Below are positions 48,686 through 61,050 of a DNA stretch of 64,000 bases, piece after piece. The stretch comes from Hyperoodon ampullatus (taxonomy: Eukaryota; Chordata; Mammalia; Artiodactyla; Ziphiidae). The notes under the pieces are model-generated. The model was not told the origin of the DNA. It did not search any database and was given only the letters and a program-made list of their open reading frames with translations. Position numbers and translations under genes: made by a program. The stretch spans positions 10,344,632 through 10,408,631 of the forward strand of contig OX457057.1 of NCBI GenBank assembly GCA_949752795.1. Direction: 5' to 3'. The stretch's first letter is position 1; every line of letters begins with the position of its first letter.

Positions 48686-50684
48686 CTTATGGTTCTTATA
48701 AAGGGGGGAGAAAAATGACATGGCGTCACCACATACCATCATTTTTATTTGCTTCCGGTCTTCATTTTAAATTGTTTTCCTTTGCTTATTAACAATCTCT
48801 TTCATATATTCATAACATTTTTCAATTCTCAATACACTTCGCTTGTATATAAACACGCTGTGACAGATGAGCCAGGGTCGCTCAAGAGTTTGGGTCACTT
48901 CTGAGTGCCAGAGCCAAGGTGGACTTGAGGATTCCCTGCCTTGTCCATTGTTGCTCTTTGTGTATCTTTTTGAGGGGAATATAGGACCTTAGGTCATTCA
49001 CCAGGACAAGCCTGGTTATCGCACAGTGCCCTGTTGGTGTACGTTCACTCTACCCTGGCACCTACTGCAGCACCCAGCACACAGTAGGTACTTAGTATCT
49101 GTGGAATAAAAAGAAAGGAAGAAACCTCCAGGAATGATGGAGCCAAAGCCACCACTCCACTTCAGTGACCTCTGATCTGACCCCACCTTATGACTTTAGG
49201 GCTTAAAATGTGTATTTGGGGAGCAATTAACTGTTAGCAGCTGAATAGAGAGCATCACTTGGATAAGTAAATGATCAATTAAAATCAGGTTGAAAGAAAA
49301 CACTCAGTTATTTGGTGGATAGTGAATTACAACTGGTCTTAAAGGGTTGCTGCCTGGGGGCACGGTCCTCAAGGTTAAGAATGTGTAGTGAAAGCCCATC
49401 AATAAACCGACAGAGACCAGAAGGGAATTGTGCGTTACAGCTCGTTAACCAAAGGTATTGGTGAAATTATATCTCCGCACCTCCCGCCCCCCGCCCCGGT
49501 CTACACCGGTGCACACACAGCCTGTCTGCGATTATAACCGAGCATCCTGAACTTCGTGAGGTAGGACAATCCAAATACTCCTTCACATTTTTAAATCCTT
49601 TCCCCCAGTTTTTGGCTCTGAAAATAGAGTCATCCTCCCTCTGTCTCCAGCTTTACTTCCTAACATCTACTAAGGAGTCCTCTCTCGTAGAGCCTCCCAA
49701 ATACATGGCCGTGGATGGCTTCCCTTCCGTGTTTTCTTATTTTTGCTCAGAATGAGGAACGCCTCCCTCTTAGAGCCTTAAACGCTGATCGATTTCACGA
49801 TGCCACACGCACTTGACTGGGCTGTGCCGAACAAGGCTGTTGCCCAAACTGGACTCATGGCGCATCTCACTCACCTGGGCGGTTTTCTCCATCACGCCCA
49901 GGAGTCAGAGCTGCTGCGTAATGGGATCCAGCCGACGGAGTCAAAGGGCCGCATGCAAGCATTAGACGAAGGAAACACAGAGGTCTCCCATTTACACATT
50001 CACCCAACCATCAAGTCCGCGTGTTCACCATGGCCTAAGGAGTAATTGGCGTGAGAGCATTTTGCAGAGGACAGGGCCTGGGAGGGTGGGGTGGTACCAG
50101 AAATCTTTCTGAACTGTTGTTAGAATACCAACTGTGGATAAAATGAAATACAGTCGAGGTTCAGTTGATTTTCGTTTAACCAACCTGCCGTGTTCATGGA
50201 TGTCCCTCACTCCCCCAGTGACACAGGGAATACCCGTGCCCTTTGGTGCCCTGCAGTAAAGTTAAATGCAGCCAAAAGTCAGTTGTATTTGTTCCCAGAC
50301 CTGTTTAATAATGTTTAATAACACTATTAGCGTAACCATGTTTATAATAAACATAATAACAAATATGCCAGTATTTATTATTGTACGTGTATGAGTTAAT
50401 TAAATATCCAAACGGATGAAATGTGAGCAGAGTTGTTTATGAAAAACAAGTTGAATGCGTAGAAAGGCTCATAGTAATTTGCTTAAAAACTGCTGTCCAG
50501 TTAGGTGAGGGTGAGAAACAATGAAAAATTCACCTAAAGACATAGAAACATTTTGCACTTACATCGCTCTTAAAAATGTCTTAAGTTCTTGCCCCACTTG
50601 AAACAATAAGTGGGAAACAATAACTAGATGATGCCTTCTGGGTGTGATGTAGTCAAGAAGGACTGTAGATCTTGACCCTTCCTC
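48686..50684 (+). other. Intron with one L2 tail
   Basis: At about 49045-49115 the run CACCCAGCACACAGTAGGTA, then CTTAGTATCTGTGGAATAAA is a sense L2 end. The rest is unassigned, with an AT-rich stretch of repeated TTTAATAA units near 50305-50370. Confidence 0.5.
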
Positions 50685-51890
50685 CATTCATTTATTCATC
50701 CATACACTCAACGTGGGACCAGCGCCTGCTGTCACGTGCCAGGCACTGTACCGGGAGGATGTAGCAGTGAGCAAAACCGACACAATTCCCCACCCTCATG
50801 GGACTCACGTCCTAGTGGGGGGAGACTGACAGTGAACAAGCAAGTAACTCTAGAATGTCAGATGGTGAACGCTGTGGAGAGAAGTAACACGGGGAAGGAG
50901 GAGTAGAGACTACGAACGTGAAAATGGGGGCTACCATGTAAATGTAGCCTGACTGTAAAGGGACTATATATATAGAGAGAGAGAGAGAGATGGGGGTGGT
51001 GGGGGAGGGAGAGGGGAAAGCAACCCTGTGGACACAGGGGATGAAAACACTTAGAGGGAATGTCAAGTGCAAAGGTCCTGAGGTGGACGCATCCGTGGTG
51101 TGCTCAGGGGAGCCAGGCCGGGGAGAGGACTAGGAGATGAGGTCGGGGAGGTAACAAGGGGCCAATTTATATTGGCTCTTGCAGCCCTTGGGAAGACTTT
51201 GCTTTTATCCTGAGTGAGTGCGATTCATTGCAGGGTTTTGAGGGGCGGAATAATATGGTATGACTTGGCCTTTTAAAAGACTCACTCTGGCTGATGTGTT
51301 AAGAGTAGGCTGAACGGGCCCAAGAATAGAAATACAGACTAGGAGGTGAACACAGTAACCCAGGTGAGAAATGATGGTAGTTGGACTGGAGTGTAGCAGT
51401 GGGGTTGGTGAGTAGCAGTGGAATTCTGGGTGTCTTTTGAGGATAGAGCCGCAAGATTTGCTGAGGATTGGATGAAAGAGAGAAATCAAGGATGGTGACA
51501 TGTTTCTGCCTCCTCACCCAGGTGGATGGAGTTGCCATTCAGTGATGAGGTGATGGAGCCAGTTTGTGGGGTGCGTGTGTGCTGGAAACTCAGTTTGGGG
51601 GTGTGTGAAATTTGAGCTGCCATTAGACACTCGTGGGGAGGGCAGTTGAATACACAGGTTTAAGTTTCAGTGGAAGGGACCCAGGTGGAAATGTAAACGT
51701 GGGAGTCCTCAGGGTGCACATAACACTGAAAACCATGAGGTGGCCTCCCTAAGGGAGTGGGTACAGCTAAAGAGAAGGAGCCCAAGAACTGAGGCTGGGG
51801 GAGCTCTAGTGTGAGAGGCTGGAGAGATTCAGAAGAGCCTTGGCAGTGTCCTGGGCTGAGGTGTGAATGGCTCAGCTGTGACATCGGATG
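50685..51890 (-). mobile_element. L2 LINE, long antisense copy
   Basis: About 1.2 kb of antisense L2. It starts ATTCATTTATTCATCCATAC, then GTGCCAGGCACTGTACCGGG, CCTAGTGGGGGGAGACTGAC, AGTGCAAAGGTCCTGAGGTG (51068), ACTCACTCTGGCTGATGTGT (51280) and GGAGTTGCCATTCAGTGATG (51528), and continues to about 51890. A TA/GA simple repeat (50964-50990) has expanded within it. Of similar length to the sense copy at 29200. Confidence 0.85.
50964..50990 (+). repeat. (TA)n(GA)n microsatellite
   Basis: TATATATATA is followed by about nine GA units, lying inside the L2 copy. Confidence 0.9.
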
Positions 51891-52600
51891 GAGGGGACCT
51901 TCGTGGGCTGAAGGCTCCTCCCCTGGACTTGAGTAGGCACTCTGTGTTTTGCACTTCTAAGTAGCTTTCCTCTTCACCATCATAGAATGTTCTGGGGCCT
52001 GCAGCACTGCTGGAAATGGCCCCTTTGACTTATCCAGGTAGACACACCACAATCATCCCCGACTTTGCTTCCACTCCTCCAGGTGGTGGGCTGTTTCCAC
52101 CTGAAAAACCATCTGCAGCAAGCCAAGGAGACCCCATGAAAATGCAAGGCTGGTCCTCAGCTGTTCACAAACTCTCAGACCAGCTTCCTGTAACAAGTAA
52201 GAGACCCCATGTAACCAGATCTGTTGTTCACGATTCAGAAAAAGGCCTGAGGAAGACTTGATGAACTCTTACCCCAGTCCTGTTCCCATTTACAAACTCC
52301 CCAAATCCCCTTGTGTATAACTTGCCTTGAGACTCAGGCACAACAAAGAGGGCGGGAGAGATTTGTGGGTGAGGGTAGGTGGTAACAATGCCCTCTCCAT
52401 CCCCGAGGAGTGGCCTTCAGAGACAGAAATGACCCCTTCTAGAAATCCTGTCTCTTTTCTTTCTGGGGTTAAAGTAAGTTACACGTTCTGTGCTTTCTTT
52501 TCCTTCTCGTCCCTCCCACCCCCAAATGAAGTAAAGCAAAGGACAACATGGTAAAGTGAAGCCAATCCCAAAATGTGTTCCATGTGTTCCACAGAACACG

Positions 52601-52633
<33 letters not shown>

Positions 52634-53359
52634 TTTACACCGTGTTTCTGCGGTCAAGTCCCTTGTTCTGAGCTCTGGTAGCCTGTTTTTCTTCCTTCCT
52701 GCTAATCACACTTTGTAATTTTGTATTTATTTATGTATTACGCAAGTAACTACCTTCCCCTTCTAGAACACACGCCCCAATGTTCTAGAGACCAGATCTG
52801 TTTGCTTTACTGCTCTATCCCCAGTGCCTAGCAGGGGGTCGGGTGTATAACAGGTGCTTGATGGATCAGTACTGATAATCACGGGAATGCCCGGTCTTGT
52901 TTAGCACGTGGACCAGAAGGCTGACTCACCTTAATAGGCCGGAGGACCCCTCTCCCTGTCGGCACATGACGCCACATGTACGTGTGCAGAGTTGGAAATC
53001 TGGCTCCCAAAGAGAATGCTAAATCAGATTCAGGACACATTGCTTCATACGGCTGATCTTAGAACTTTTCTGTCCAAAAAGACTAAATTAAAAAAACAAA
53101 AACTTCTGGGTGCTTAACGGGCACCCCCTGAGGCTCAGCAGAGCCCACGCCATCCCCTTGCGGAATTGTCATTGTGCCTTCAGAGGTCACGTCTGCTCGG
53201 CACTCCACTGTGCCCCACGGTACCTGGCACAGAGCAGTTGGTCAGTACACAGTTATCAGATAAATGGGGTAAATGACAGCCTGTGTCCTCTTCTTGGGAA
53301 TTTACACCGCCTGTGGGCACATGAAACTCTCAGAAATCCTGCAGAGACATGTCTCACTG
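51891..53359 (+). other. Intron with a CA repeat and an L2-like tail
   Basis: Contains an 81-codon open frame (52016-52261) with no recognisable domain, the CA microsatellite at 52602-52631 and a sense L2-like end at 52790-52870 (CCCCAGTGCCTAGCAGGGGG). No exon is supported. Confidence 0.5.
52602..52631 (+). repeat. (CA)15 microsatellite
   Basis: Thirty bases of uninterrupted alternating A and C. Long enough to be length-variable between individuals. Confidence 0.97.
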
Positions 53360-53575
53360 CATGAGCCCGTGCTCTGGAGTAAATCAATGGCTCTGGCTTC
53401 CATCCTCCTTCTGCTGCTTGCCAGCTGTGTGTTGTTGCGCAAGCCGCTGAACCTCTCTGTGCCTTTGTTGCTCACGTGTCAACTGCAGCAGTACCCATCT
53501 CATAGAGGTCTTGTGGGGACTCCATTTTTTATTCCGTGTCAGGCGGTGGGCACCGTGCTCCACATGTAGTCAGCA
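53360..53575 (+). repeat. MIR SINE
   Basis: Sense MIR: GTGCTCTGGAGTAAATCAAT, TGCTTGCCAGCTGTGTGTTG, AAGCCGCTGAACCTCTCTGT and AGTACCCATCTCATAGAGG. Confidence 0.8.
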
Positions 53576-56289
53576 CGGAAACGCTAGCTGCTGTGATGTG
53601 CACGGTAGTGAGGACGACCCATGCAACATCTGGGCAAACCTTCCACCAAACCTGGCTTGGGAAGTGTTGGTAACAAGGAAGGAAAATGAGGAAGGGTTTC
53701 ATTCCACGTCTGCCACCGCCTGGCTGTGAGCCAGTGGGTTCCCCAGGAGTGTCTGGCTGGGCGGTGGTGTCTGTCCCCCCGCAGGGAGGGAACCTGTTTG
53801 AGAGGCCTCTGCAAGTGAGCGGTTTCCAAACCTAAAGGACTGCAGGATCCTGGTGAGGCCCGAGCAGCCCAGGGTGGAATCAGGCGACCCGGGTCCAAGT
53901 CATTTAGCATCTACAGGCTGCCTCTGTCTCCCGCTCTGTAAAAAAAAAAAAGGGTGAACTGTCCCAGCCATGACCACCTGACCACCTGTTTGAGGTCAGC
54001 TGGGATTCAGGGTGAGGGCTTTGGGGATCTCGGGGCAGGGGTGGGGAGAAGGGGCAGGGGCAGCCTCTGTATCCACCCCCCTGCACCCTCGAGGACGAGG
54101 CCTCCAGGCCCACAGCCCACGGCGCCCCTGCCCTTTGGTCAGCCTTGTCACCCGCTGACTCACATCTGGTTCAGGCACATAGCAAGTGTGTCTTTCATGT
54201 AGCTGTGCCAGCCCTGCGTTTGGGATGCCCTGCCAGCCAGGCACGCCCAGGCCTCCCAGGATAGACTGGTCTAGACGCCTTGGGTAGCAAAGAGCCCCCT
54301 GAGCTCCCACAAGGCTTTCCACCAAGGCAGCCACCTCTTCTCGCTGGCATCCTTAGAGGGGCACCAGACATCAAGTTCTAGAAATCCTGTGATCAGGGCA
54401 GATGCCTCCTAGGGCTTCTGAGACTCTCAGTCCCAGCAGCTCCAAACCGTGCAAGGGTTTGTCCCTGGAGCTTAACGTCTTTGGCCTAAGGCAACTTTAA
54501 AAGATGGAGTGTTTGTAATAATTAAATCTTAGTGTCCTTATAGAATTTTGTCATTTAAAAGAGTTTCCCGTCTGGACTTCGTGCGAGATCCATCAGTCCC
54601 TTTCTGTCCCAAGTTGGAATCTGTTTTCTATGCATCCATCGGTCTTGTCACGCTTGTATTTGTTTCTGTTTTCTTTTGGGCTTCCCCCCTGTTCTTAGAA
54701 GTTTCCTTTTGAAGAAAGCAGACCGTTTCGGCTCAGTTGGAGGGAAAGAGAAGGGCCAGCATCTGGGCTAGAACCAAGTGGTTCCCAGGGAGAAGAGCAG
54801 TGAGAGTAAGAGACACAGCCAGGGGCGGAGCTGGGTCTGCCCGAGGGGGTCACCCCTCCCTCCAGCCAGGACTCCTCACCCCCAGTTTGTACCTCACAGG
54901 CTGTGACTTCTCCTGCAGGTGTGACGTCCTCCAGACGTGACCCACTGCACCAAGTGGAACGGGGAGGGTCTGTTGGGGACCCTGGTTTGAGTGGGGCCTT
55001 GGTGGTGAGAGTAACCTTCCGGGAAGCTGCTGCCTTGGATGATTTGGTCTTGGAGAGACACAGCCGGGCACAGTGGGGCTTGGGCTGCACTGGGAGCCCG
55101 GCTCCTGGTTTGCCACTTATTGTTCAGGGAACCTTCTCTGAGCACCTGCTGGTGCCAGGCCTGGTGGCAGGTGGGCAGGTGGGTGAGAAGTGAATAGAGT
55201 CACCCTGTGCTCTCCAGGGTCGAGTCCCCAGTGAGAGGCAGGCAGGTGGAGGCAGGGACAGCTGGAAGTGCCTTCACCTGGGCCATGCTGAGAAGGGCAC
55301 CTGCCTCCCAGGGTTGCTTTTACCCAATTCCATGGGGGCCCCTCACTGCACTTCCTCTCCACCATCAGTGTCCCCCAGAAAGCAGTGCGACCAGGCATGT
55401 CCCCCCCCACTCCTTCCCAAGAACAACTTGCTGTGTGACCTTGAGCAGGTGACCACCTCGCTCTGGTTCGTTGTCCTCGTCTGAGAGTGAGGGGCTGCTT
55501 GCTCGGCCTCTGGGGTCCCCTGCCCCTCGCTTGTCCTGACAGGGCTGGAAGCAGCCCCGGCTGGGATCTCCCTGCTGGGAAACTTCCTTTGGCCAAGGTC
55601 ATCGCGGGCCAGGCCAGCCTTCCTGTTGACCGGCTTGTGTCACGAGCTGTCACATGCTTGGTGTTTGGAGTTCAAGCCAAACAGGTTTGGGGGACTCATG
55701 AAGACCTAAGAACCTGGCGTAAAAGCCCCAGGAGGAAGGTATGTGATTGGTCTTTTGGATGCACGGAGGCCAACCAGGAGCCTCCCTCAGGGCTGATGAG
55801 AGGGAAGGAAACTCCCTGCGGAGCAGACTTCAGCTCTGGGGTCAGATCCCTGTGCATCCTGCCTTCCTTTCTTCCTTTCCCTCTTTCCTTTCTATTCACG
55901 CCTCTCTGTGACCTAAAAGGAGTTACTTCACCTCCCTGTGCAACTGTCCCCTCAGCCATAAGAGGGCACAATAAGCCATCTCACGTGGTTAAGCGAACAT
56001 TAAATGGAAAAACCACCTAAGCTACCAGGGCCCGCGATGCCGACCCTTCATGCGTTAGCTGAGGGGCCACAGCGACTGCCCAGGCCAGTGATTTCGAACC
56101 TCTGCCCCTCCCTCAAGGATCACTTTCATTGCCCTCCCCTCAGCCCACACATTGCCAAGGCTTTCCCTATAAAACTTCACTAGGCACGGACGGGGTCCTG
56201 CCCCAGACTTCAGAACCAGGCCGCCACCTAGCACGCTGCCTGCACCTGACTCTGCTGCAGGTTTCTCCCAGCCCCACGCTTCCCCAATT
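53576..56289 (+). other. GC-rich intron with small MIR pieces
   Basis: G+C-rich sequence where stop codons are rare, so long open frames appear on both strands (for example 55117-55653 minus and 55487-56020 plus). Weak MIR-like pieces are at about 53870-53950 and 55425-55490, and a possible L2 end at 55115-55190. No exon is supported. Confidence 0.45.
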
Positions 56290-56437
56290 TCAGTGCACAG
56301 GTGCCTCTCCAGGGATCTTGTTAAAATGCAGACTCTGACTCAGGAGGTCAGGTGGGGGCTGAGTAGCTGTATTGCTAACAAGCCCCCAGGGACTGCCGAT
56401 GCTGGTCCGCGGACCACACTTTGAGAAGATGGATCCA
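56290..56437 (+). mobile_element. MER5A DNA transposon remnant
   Basis: GATCTTGTTAAAATGCAGAC, then CTAACAAGCCCCCAGGGACT and CTGGTCCGCGGACCACACTT, ending TTTGAGAAG. Sense orientation. Confidence 0.75.
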
Positions 56438-56447
56438 GACCAGTGGC

Positions 56448-56600
56448 TCTCAAAGTTGGCTTTTAAAATTCCCAGTGCCTGGACTCCAGACCAGCTAAAT
56501 CAGAACCTGTAGGGCTGAGGAGTGGAGCAGCCACAGGGATTGTTTTCATGTCTCGAGGCGATTCCAGTGAGCATTAGGGTTTGAGACCCCCTGCCAGGGC
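56448..56600 (-). mobile_element. MER5A DNA transposon remnant, inverted neighbour
   Basis: CCAGTGGCTCTCAAAGTTGG, CAGCTAAATCAGAACCTGTA and GGCGATTCCAGTGAGCATTA, ending GGTTTGAGACCCC. Opposite orientation to the copy ten bases upstream. Confidence 0.7.
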
Positions 56601-56759
56601 TCCTCTGAGCTGATGTGGTTCCACCCAGAACTGCTTCCTGGCTTCGTGGGTGGCTTGTGTGACTGTTCTGTGGGCACACGCTCACCCCACTAGGCTTTCT
56701 GGAATATTGAAAAGAGCTTTTTGATCCCCATCACTACAGGGACTGTGTCTGGGAGGGGG

Positions 56760-56960
56760 CCCAGGCTTTGGTGTCAGGTGGTCTTGGATTCAGATCTTGG
56801 CCGCATCCTGTTGGCCGATAGAGTGTGGACATGGGCCTCCTCGCCTCTCTGGGCCTCCATCTCCTCCTCTGTGAGATGCAGGTCATCACTGTCCCGCTTC
56901 CGGGAGTGAAGCCCCTGCAGTAACTCCTGGTGTATAGCAGGCACGTATGTAAATGATGCT
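56760..56960 (+). repeat. MIR SINE
   Basis: Sense MIR: GTCTTGGATTCAGATCTTGG, CTGGGCCTCCATCTCCTCCT, CTGTGAGATGCAGGTCATC and TGGTGTATAGCAGGCACG. Confidence 0.7.
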
Positions 56961-56969
56961 ATTACCTTT

Positions 56970-57110
56970 TTTCCCTTGTTTGACATCCTCATTTTGCAAG
57001 CAAGACTACCCTGGCTCAGAGAGGTGGTGGCATTTTCCAGAGGCCACACAGCACGTTATCGGTGATTCAAGGGCTGAAGTTCGGGCTCCTGCATCCCAGG
57101 GCTGTGTCAC
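56970..57110 (-). repeat. MIR SINE fragment
   Basis: Antisense MIR core: CCTCATTTTGCAAGCAAGAC, GGCTCAGAGAGGTGGTGGCA and GAGGCCACACAGCACG. Confidence 0.65.
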
Positions 57111-57689
57111 TACTCCCACCCCCGACTCCCAGCCTGGGAGTCCCATTTGAGTGCAAGGGGCCTCCCGGAGCAGAAGGTGGAGACTGCTTGGATGCGGAGC
57201 GTTCCTGGCAGTGGCAGGTGCCAGGAAGCAGGAGGTGGCTCCCGCGAGCTCCCACCTGGGGCTTCACCCACCTCCAGGGAGCATCAGGACCATCTCAGCT
57301 TGTTAAATGAAACTGACGTCGGCTCGCACACCCTTTGCCTCTCTCTTGCCTCCTGCAAAAGTGCTGACCATCAGGCACCAACTTCAAACGATTTGCTCTC
57401 AGAATTTGTGGAGAGTTATGTAAGACGCCACGGCGGCCGTGTGGCCTAACCAGCTCTGGGGGTTGCATCCCCCGAGGCCCCTCCTGACTCATGCAGGGGA
57501 AGAGGTGGAAAGCGGGGAGGCAGGCAGGGTCTCGGCTCAGAACGCCCAGGCAGCCTGGCAGGGAGCACGGTGGGGAGGCACCCTGGAGCCCTGGAGTGCA
57601 CGCCCTGGAGAGTGTATCCCGGAGCTGGCAGCCCCTCCCCTTGACCTAAAAACTCCTCGGTGGGGTTCTCTGAGCCCCTGCTGCAGTTC

Positions 57690-58410
57690 CTCTCCTCCCC
57701 ATCTCTCTTGAACTCACTTCTCTCAGGCATTTGTCTCCACCATGTCCTGGAAGCTGCTGTTACTAAGGTTACCAGCAGCCTCTAGGCAGCTAAATACCAT
57801 GGCTGGTTCTCTCTGTCTTCCTGAACGCGTCGGCAGCGTCAGACACTGTCAGTTCTCCGTCTTCCTTGAAATATGTGTCACCGTGGACACCACTCTCACG
57901 TCACCCCCTGCCCCTCTGCATCCCATCCTCAGTCCCTGGACCTGCCCCTGTCTCCCCTCCCTTGGGTGAGCCTGTCCAGCCTCCCTAAATGCTGACCCGT
58001 CCCAAATTCATCAGTTTCATTTAACCCGCCCTCTTGATTTCTCCCTTGGGTGTGTAATGAACATTTCAAATGTACTCTTTTCAAAACAGTTCTCCCCACG
58101 ACGTCTTCTCCTGCCATCTTCCCCTCCTTGGTCAAACAAACTATCCCACCCTGGACTCCATCTAGACTGCTTAGCTTTGCCCCAACCCTGACCCCCAGTT
58201 CCAAAACGTGTCCTGATTCCACTTCTCACTTCTCTACATCCTCCGCCTCCATCACCTCTTGCTTGACGAACTGGTCTCCCCATTTCCGTTCTTTGCTATC
58301 CTGCAATCTGTGCCCAACGCAGCGGCCGCATCGGGTCATGTCACCTTGCTGCCCAGGAGGATGAGACCCTCCCCTCTGCCCTCTCTTACGTCCCTGACAT
58401 TCCAGGCAAG
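57690..58410 (+). mobile_element. L2 LINE fragment, sense
   Basis: L2 order: CTTGAACTCACTTCTCTCAG, CAGCGTCAGACACTGTCAGT, TCCGCCTCCATCACCTCTTG, GACGAACTGGTCTCCCCATT and CAGCGGCCGCATCGGGTCAT. It contains decayed reverse-transcriptase-end coding sequence. Part of the middle appears deleted. Confidence 0.75.
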
Positions 58411-59299
58411 TGAGAAGATGCTCTCAGGAGGTGGGGGCAGGTGGGCGCGGCCTGCCCAAGTGTCAGGGAACCGGGGGTGTCTTCATCCCGCTCACGTTCC
58501 CTCACCTGCGGGTAACACCCACACGGCACCTGTCCCCCGTCTGCCCTGTGAAAGCGGCCTCTTGTGTTAACTGCTCTTCTTGGACAGTCGTAGGGCGGCC
58601 AGGCATCTTTGCATATTCCTCAGCTTTGGATTTCTCTGTGAATTGCCTTTTCGTGGCATTAAATGATCTATTCAGTGATCGGCAGCCTTTGCTCATTTTT
58701 ATTAGGCACTCCTTAGTTTTTGTTGTCACTACTTCATCTCCCTGGCCCCAGCATCCCCTGCCCCCGGGACGACCCCGAGATGAGAGGCCACGTGTGGGCC
58801 CTGATCCGTGACACCACCTTGTCCCCAGCTCCCCAGAGCCCAGTGAGGGCGAGCTCCAGTTGAGGTGCTGACCTCCTTCCCCTGTGACTCATTAGCTCAT
58901 GCAGACACCCCTCGCAGACAAACCAACCCCGTTAGATCCTCGCCAGGTCCTTGCATCACTCTCTCTGCTCGGGCCCCACGCTGGGACCCTCCCCACATCA
59001 CCTTTCCCCATCTTCTCCCCGACCCTGGCCTTCCCTCCTGCTTCTTCAGTTTTGTTTGTTGTGTGTAGTTCAGTGTATCAGATGCCTCCTTTACCAGAAA
59101 CCATTGGGGGCTGAGCGAGAATGTGGCTGGCCTGGGAGCCCAGAGGCCCCAGTCTCAGCCTCGCACTGGCATCTGAAAATGAGAGTTTTTCCCTCTAGGC
59201 ATCACTGAGTCACACGCAGACTGTGAAAGGTAACGACCTCTGTGAGTGTCATTCACCAAAGCTTCCTTGGCAAAGCACCTGGCAGGTAGTGGACACACC
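58411..59299 (+). other. Intron, no recognised element
   Basis: C-rich intron. Overlapping short frames near 58865-59208 in all three + frames reflect low stop density. Nothing supports an exon. Confidence 0.4.
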
Positions 59300-59625
59300 A
59301 TCCATCCAGCAAATAATGAAAGGCTCCCTACTGTGTGCCAGCCACGGGTCTAGGTGCGGGGGACGTCAGGGGCAAAACACCTCCAGTGGAGCCAGAAAAC
59401 AAACAGCCAGGTAGACACGGAGTGTGTTGATGCAGTAAATACAAGAAAGACAGAAAAATGGACTAGAGGCTGGAGTTTCAGGGCAGGGTGTTTGCAGTTT
59501 CAAATAGGGCAGCTGGGAGGGAGGCTTGCTGAGAAGGAGGCCCTTGAGCAAGAACTTGGAGGAGGGGATGGTGTGACTATGGTGGGGAGGCTTCAGGGCA
59601 GGGTCTGCAGGAATGGACCGGAGGA
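59300..59625 (-). mobile_element. L2 LINE 3' fragment, antisense
   Basis: CATCCAGCAAATAATGAAAG, CTACTGTGTGCCAGCCACGG, TTTCAAATAGGGCAGCTGGG and TGCTGAGAAGGAGGCCCTTG, then AGCAAGAACTTGGAGGAGG, all in antisense L2 order. Confidence 0.78.
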
Positions 59626-60104
59626 AACATAAATGACACCCTCAAGGGTCAGGAATGGAACAACCCTGCCTTTCAGTGCCTTCAGACTATGGAGGGTTTC
59701 TGACAGTGAAGAAGTGACTGTGCAGCCCTTTCTCAGTGCCTTGGATTCAGGATCATGAGTGTTATCCATTTTACCGGGCTGTGAGGAAGGCTGCTCGAGG
59801 GGCCCCACTCAGCCCGTGTTCTGGCCCCTGCCCTGAATGGGCGCAGATTTCCGTGACTGAGAAGCCTGTGCAGCGGGGATGTCTGGAATCTAGGGTCACT
59901 CACCTCTTCATTCATTACATTTTGGGGGTTTGCTGTCCACGCCTTCAAAATTAGGTGTTCAGGCTGCTGTGACGGGCAGACCCAGCTCGGTTCCTTGGCC
60001 TTACATGCACCGTGCAATCACATAGATGACGTGGAACTGCCCATGGAGGGGGCGGGTGTATGTGCTGAGGTCAGTGGGGCGGGGCCCGGGAGCATCTGCA
60101 GAGC

Positions 60105-60215
60105 CCTGGTCCCCAGCCCTGGTCCCACGTTGGAACCGCTGTGGAGCTTAAAGATGCTGATGCCCGACGCCACCCCAGAGGTTCTGACGTCACAGGTCTG
60201 GCAGCAGCCCGGGCC
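60105..60215. mobile_element. MER5-like fragment
   Basis: GTGGAGCTTAAAGATGCTGA, then TGCCCGACGCCACCCCAGAG and GTTCTGACGTCACAGGTCTG resemble a MER5A/B core. Weak. Confidence 0.45.
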
Positions 60216-60684
60216 TCCCCAGCGGACCCTAGTGAGTAGCTGTGGCCACTAGTGAGGCCACGGAGAGGAGGGCTCCACATGCATGTGCCGAAGGAAGCCC
60301 TGCGGAGCTGGGGAGACAGGAGCTGAAAGAGCGAGAGGGCTGGGAGGTCGGCGGGGCCGGGCTGTGTGTGGAAGAGCTCGGTCCCCACCAGGAGCCTGGG
60401 GTTGAGTTTCAGCAAGGACATGTCACATCCCGCTGTACCTTAGGGAAGGGGAACAGATGGGAGGGGAGCCAGCGGGGGTGGGGTGGGGAGGGGGCTTTGC
60501 AGGAGACCAGACCGGGCGGCAGAAGAGAGGGAGGAAGGCGGACGGAGCCGGCAGGACCCCAGTGGGTCCCCTGCGCTGGTGGCCCCCGCCCTCACACCTC
60601 CAGAAATATGCCCCTTGTGCTGAACTCTTCTCAGAAGGCCAAGGGCCCTTGTATCCTGGTCCCCCGGGGCTCTTCCTAGCCCCA
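60216..60684 (+). other. GC-rich intron, no recognised element
   Basis: G-rich on the + strand (60470-60560). The 145-codon frame at 60242-60679 has no recognisable domain and has competing frames on the other strand. Confidence 0.45.
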
Positions 60685-60845
60685 CTCTGCATCAGCAGGC
60701 TGCAGGGATTGTCTCCATTTTACAGATGAGGAGGCTGGGGTTTGGAGGCCAGGGGACAGGAAGGACCTTCCCGGGGTCACACAGCCAGTGAGTATGAGGA
60801 TGGGAACTCCTGCTCAGGTCTCCGACGGCTGTGCTGCCTCCTCGG
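60685..60845 (-). repeat. MIR SINE
   Basis: Antisense MIR: CTCCATTTTACAGATGAGGA, CTTCCCGGGGTCACACAGCC and AGTGAGTATGAGGATGGGAA. Confidence 0.82.
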
Positions 60846-60889
60846 GGGTTATGACTACTGCCCGTCCCCACAGCAGCCACAATCAAAAC

Positions 60890-61050
60890 ACCATGCGAGC
60901 TGATGTTGGCCTTGCTCGTCATAATAACCCTATGAAATAAAATTGCTCTCCCCGTTTTGTGGGTGGTGAAACTGTAGCTCAGAGAGGGTCCATGGCTTGC
61001 CAAGGTCACACAGCCAGTGAGTGGGAACAAAGAATCACAAGGTGCTCGTG
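60890..61050 (-). repeat. MIR SINE
   Basis: Antisense MIR: GTCATAATAACCCTATGAAA, TAAAATTGCTCTCCCCGTTT, GGCTTGCCAAGGTCACACAG and CCAGTGAGTGGGAAC. It lies just after the previous MIR, in the same orientation. Confidence 0.82.

Noticed and set aside
52016..52261. 81-codon frame MAPLTYPGRH... in the last intron
   Set aside because: No family resemblance, no promoter and no splice sites that suit it. It is within chance expectation.
55117..56020. 178-codon minus frame and 177-codon plus frame, partly overlapping
   Set aside because: GC-rich intron with frames on both strands, no recognisable domain, no splice context and small ancient repeat pieces nearby.
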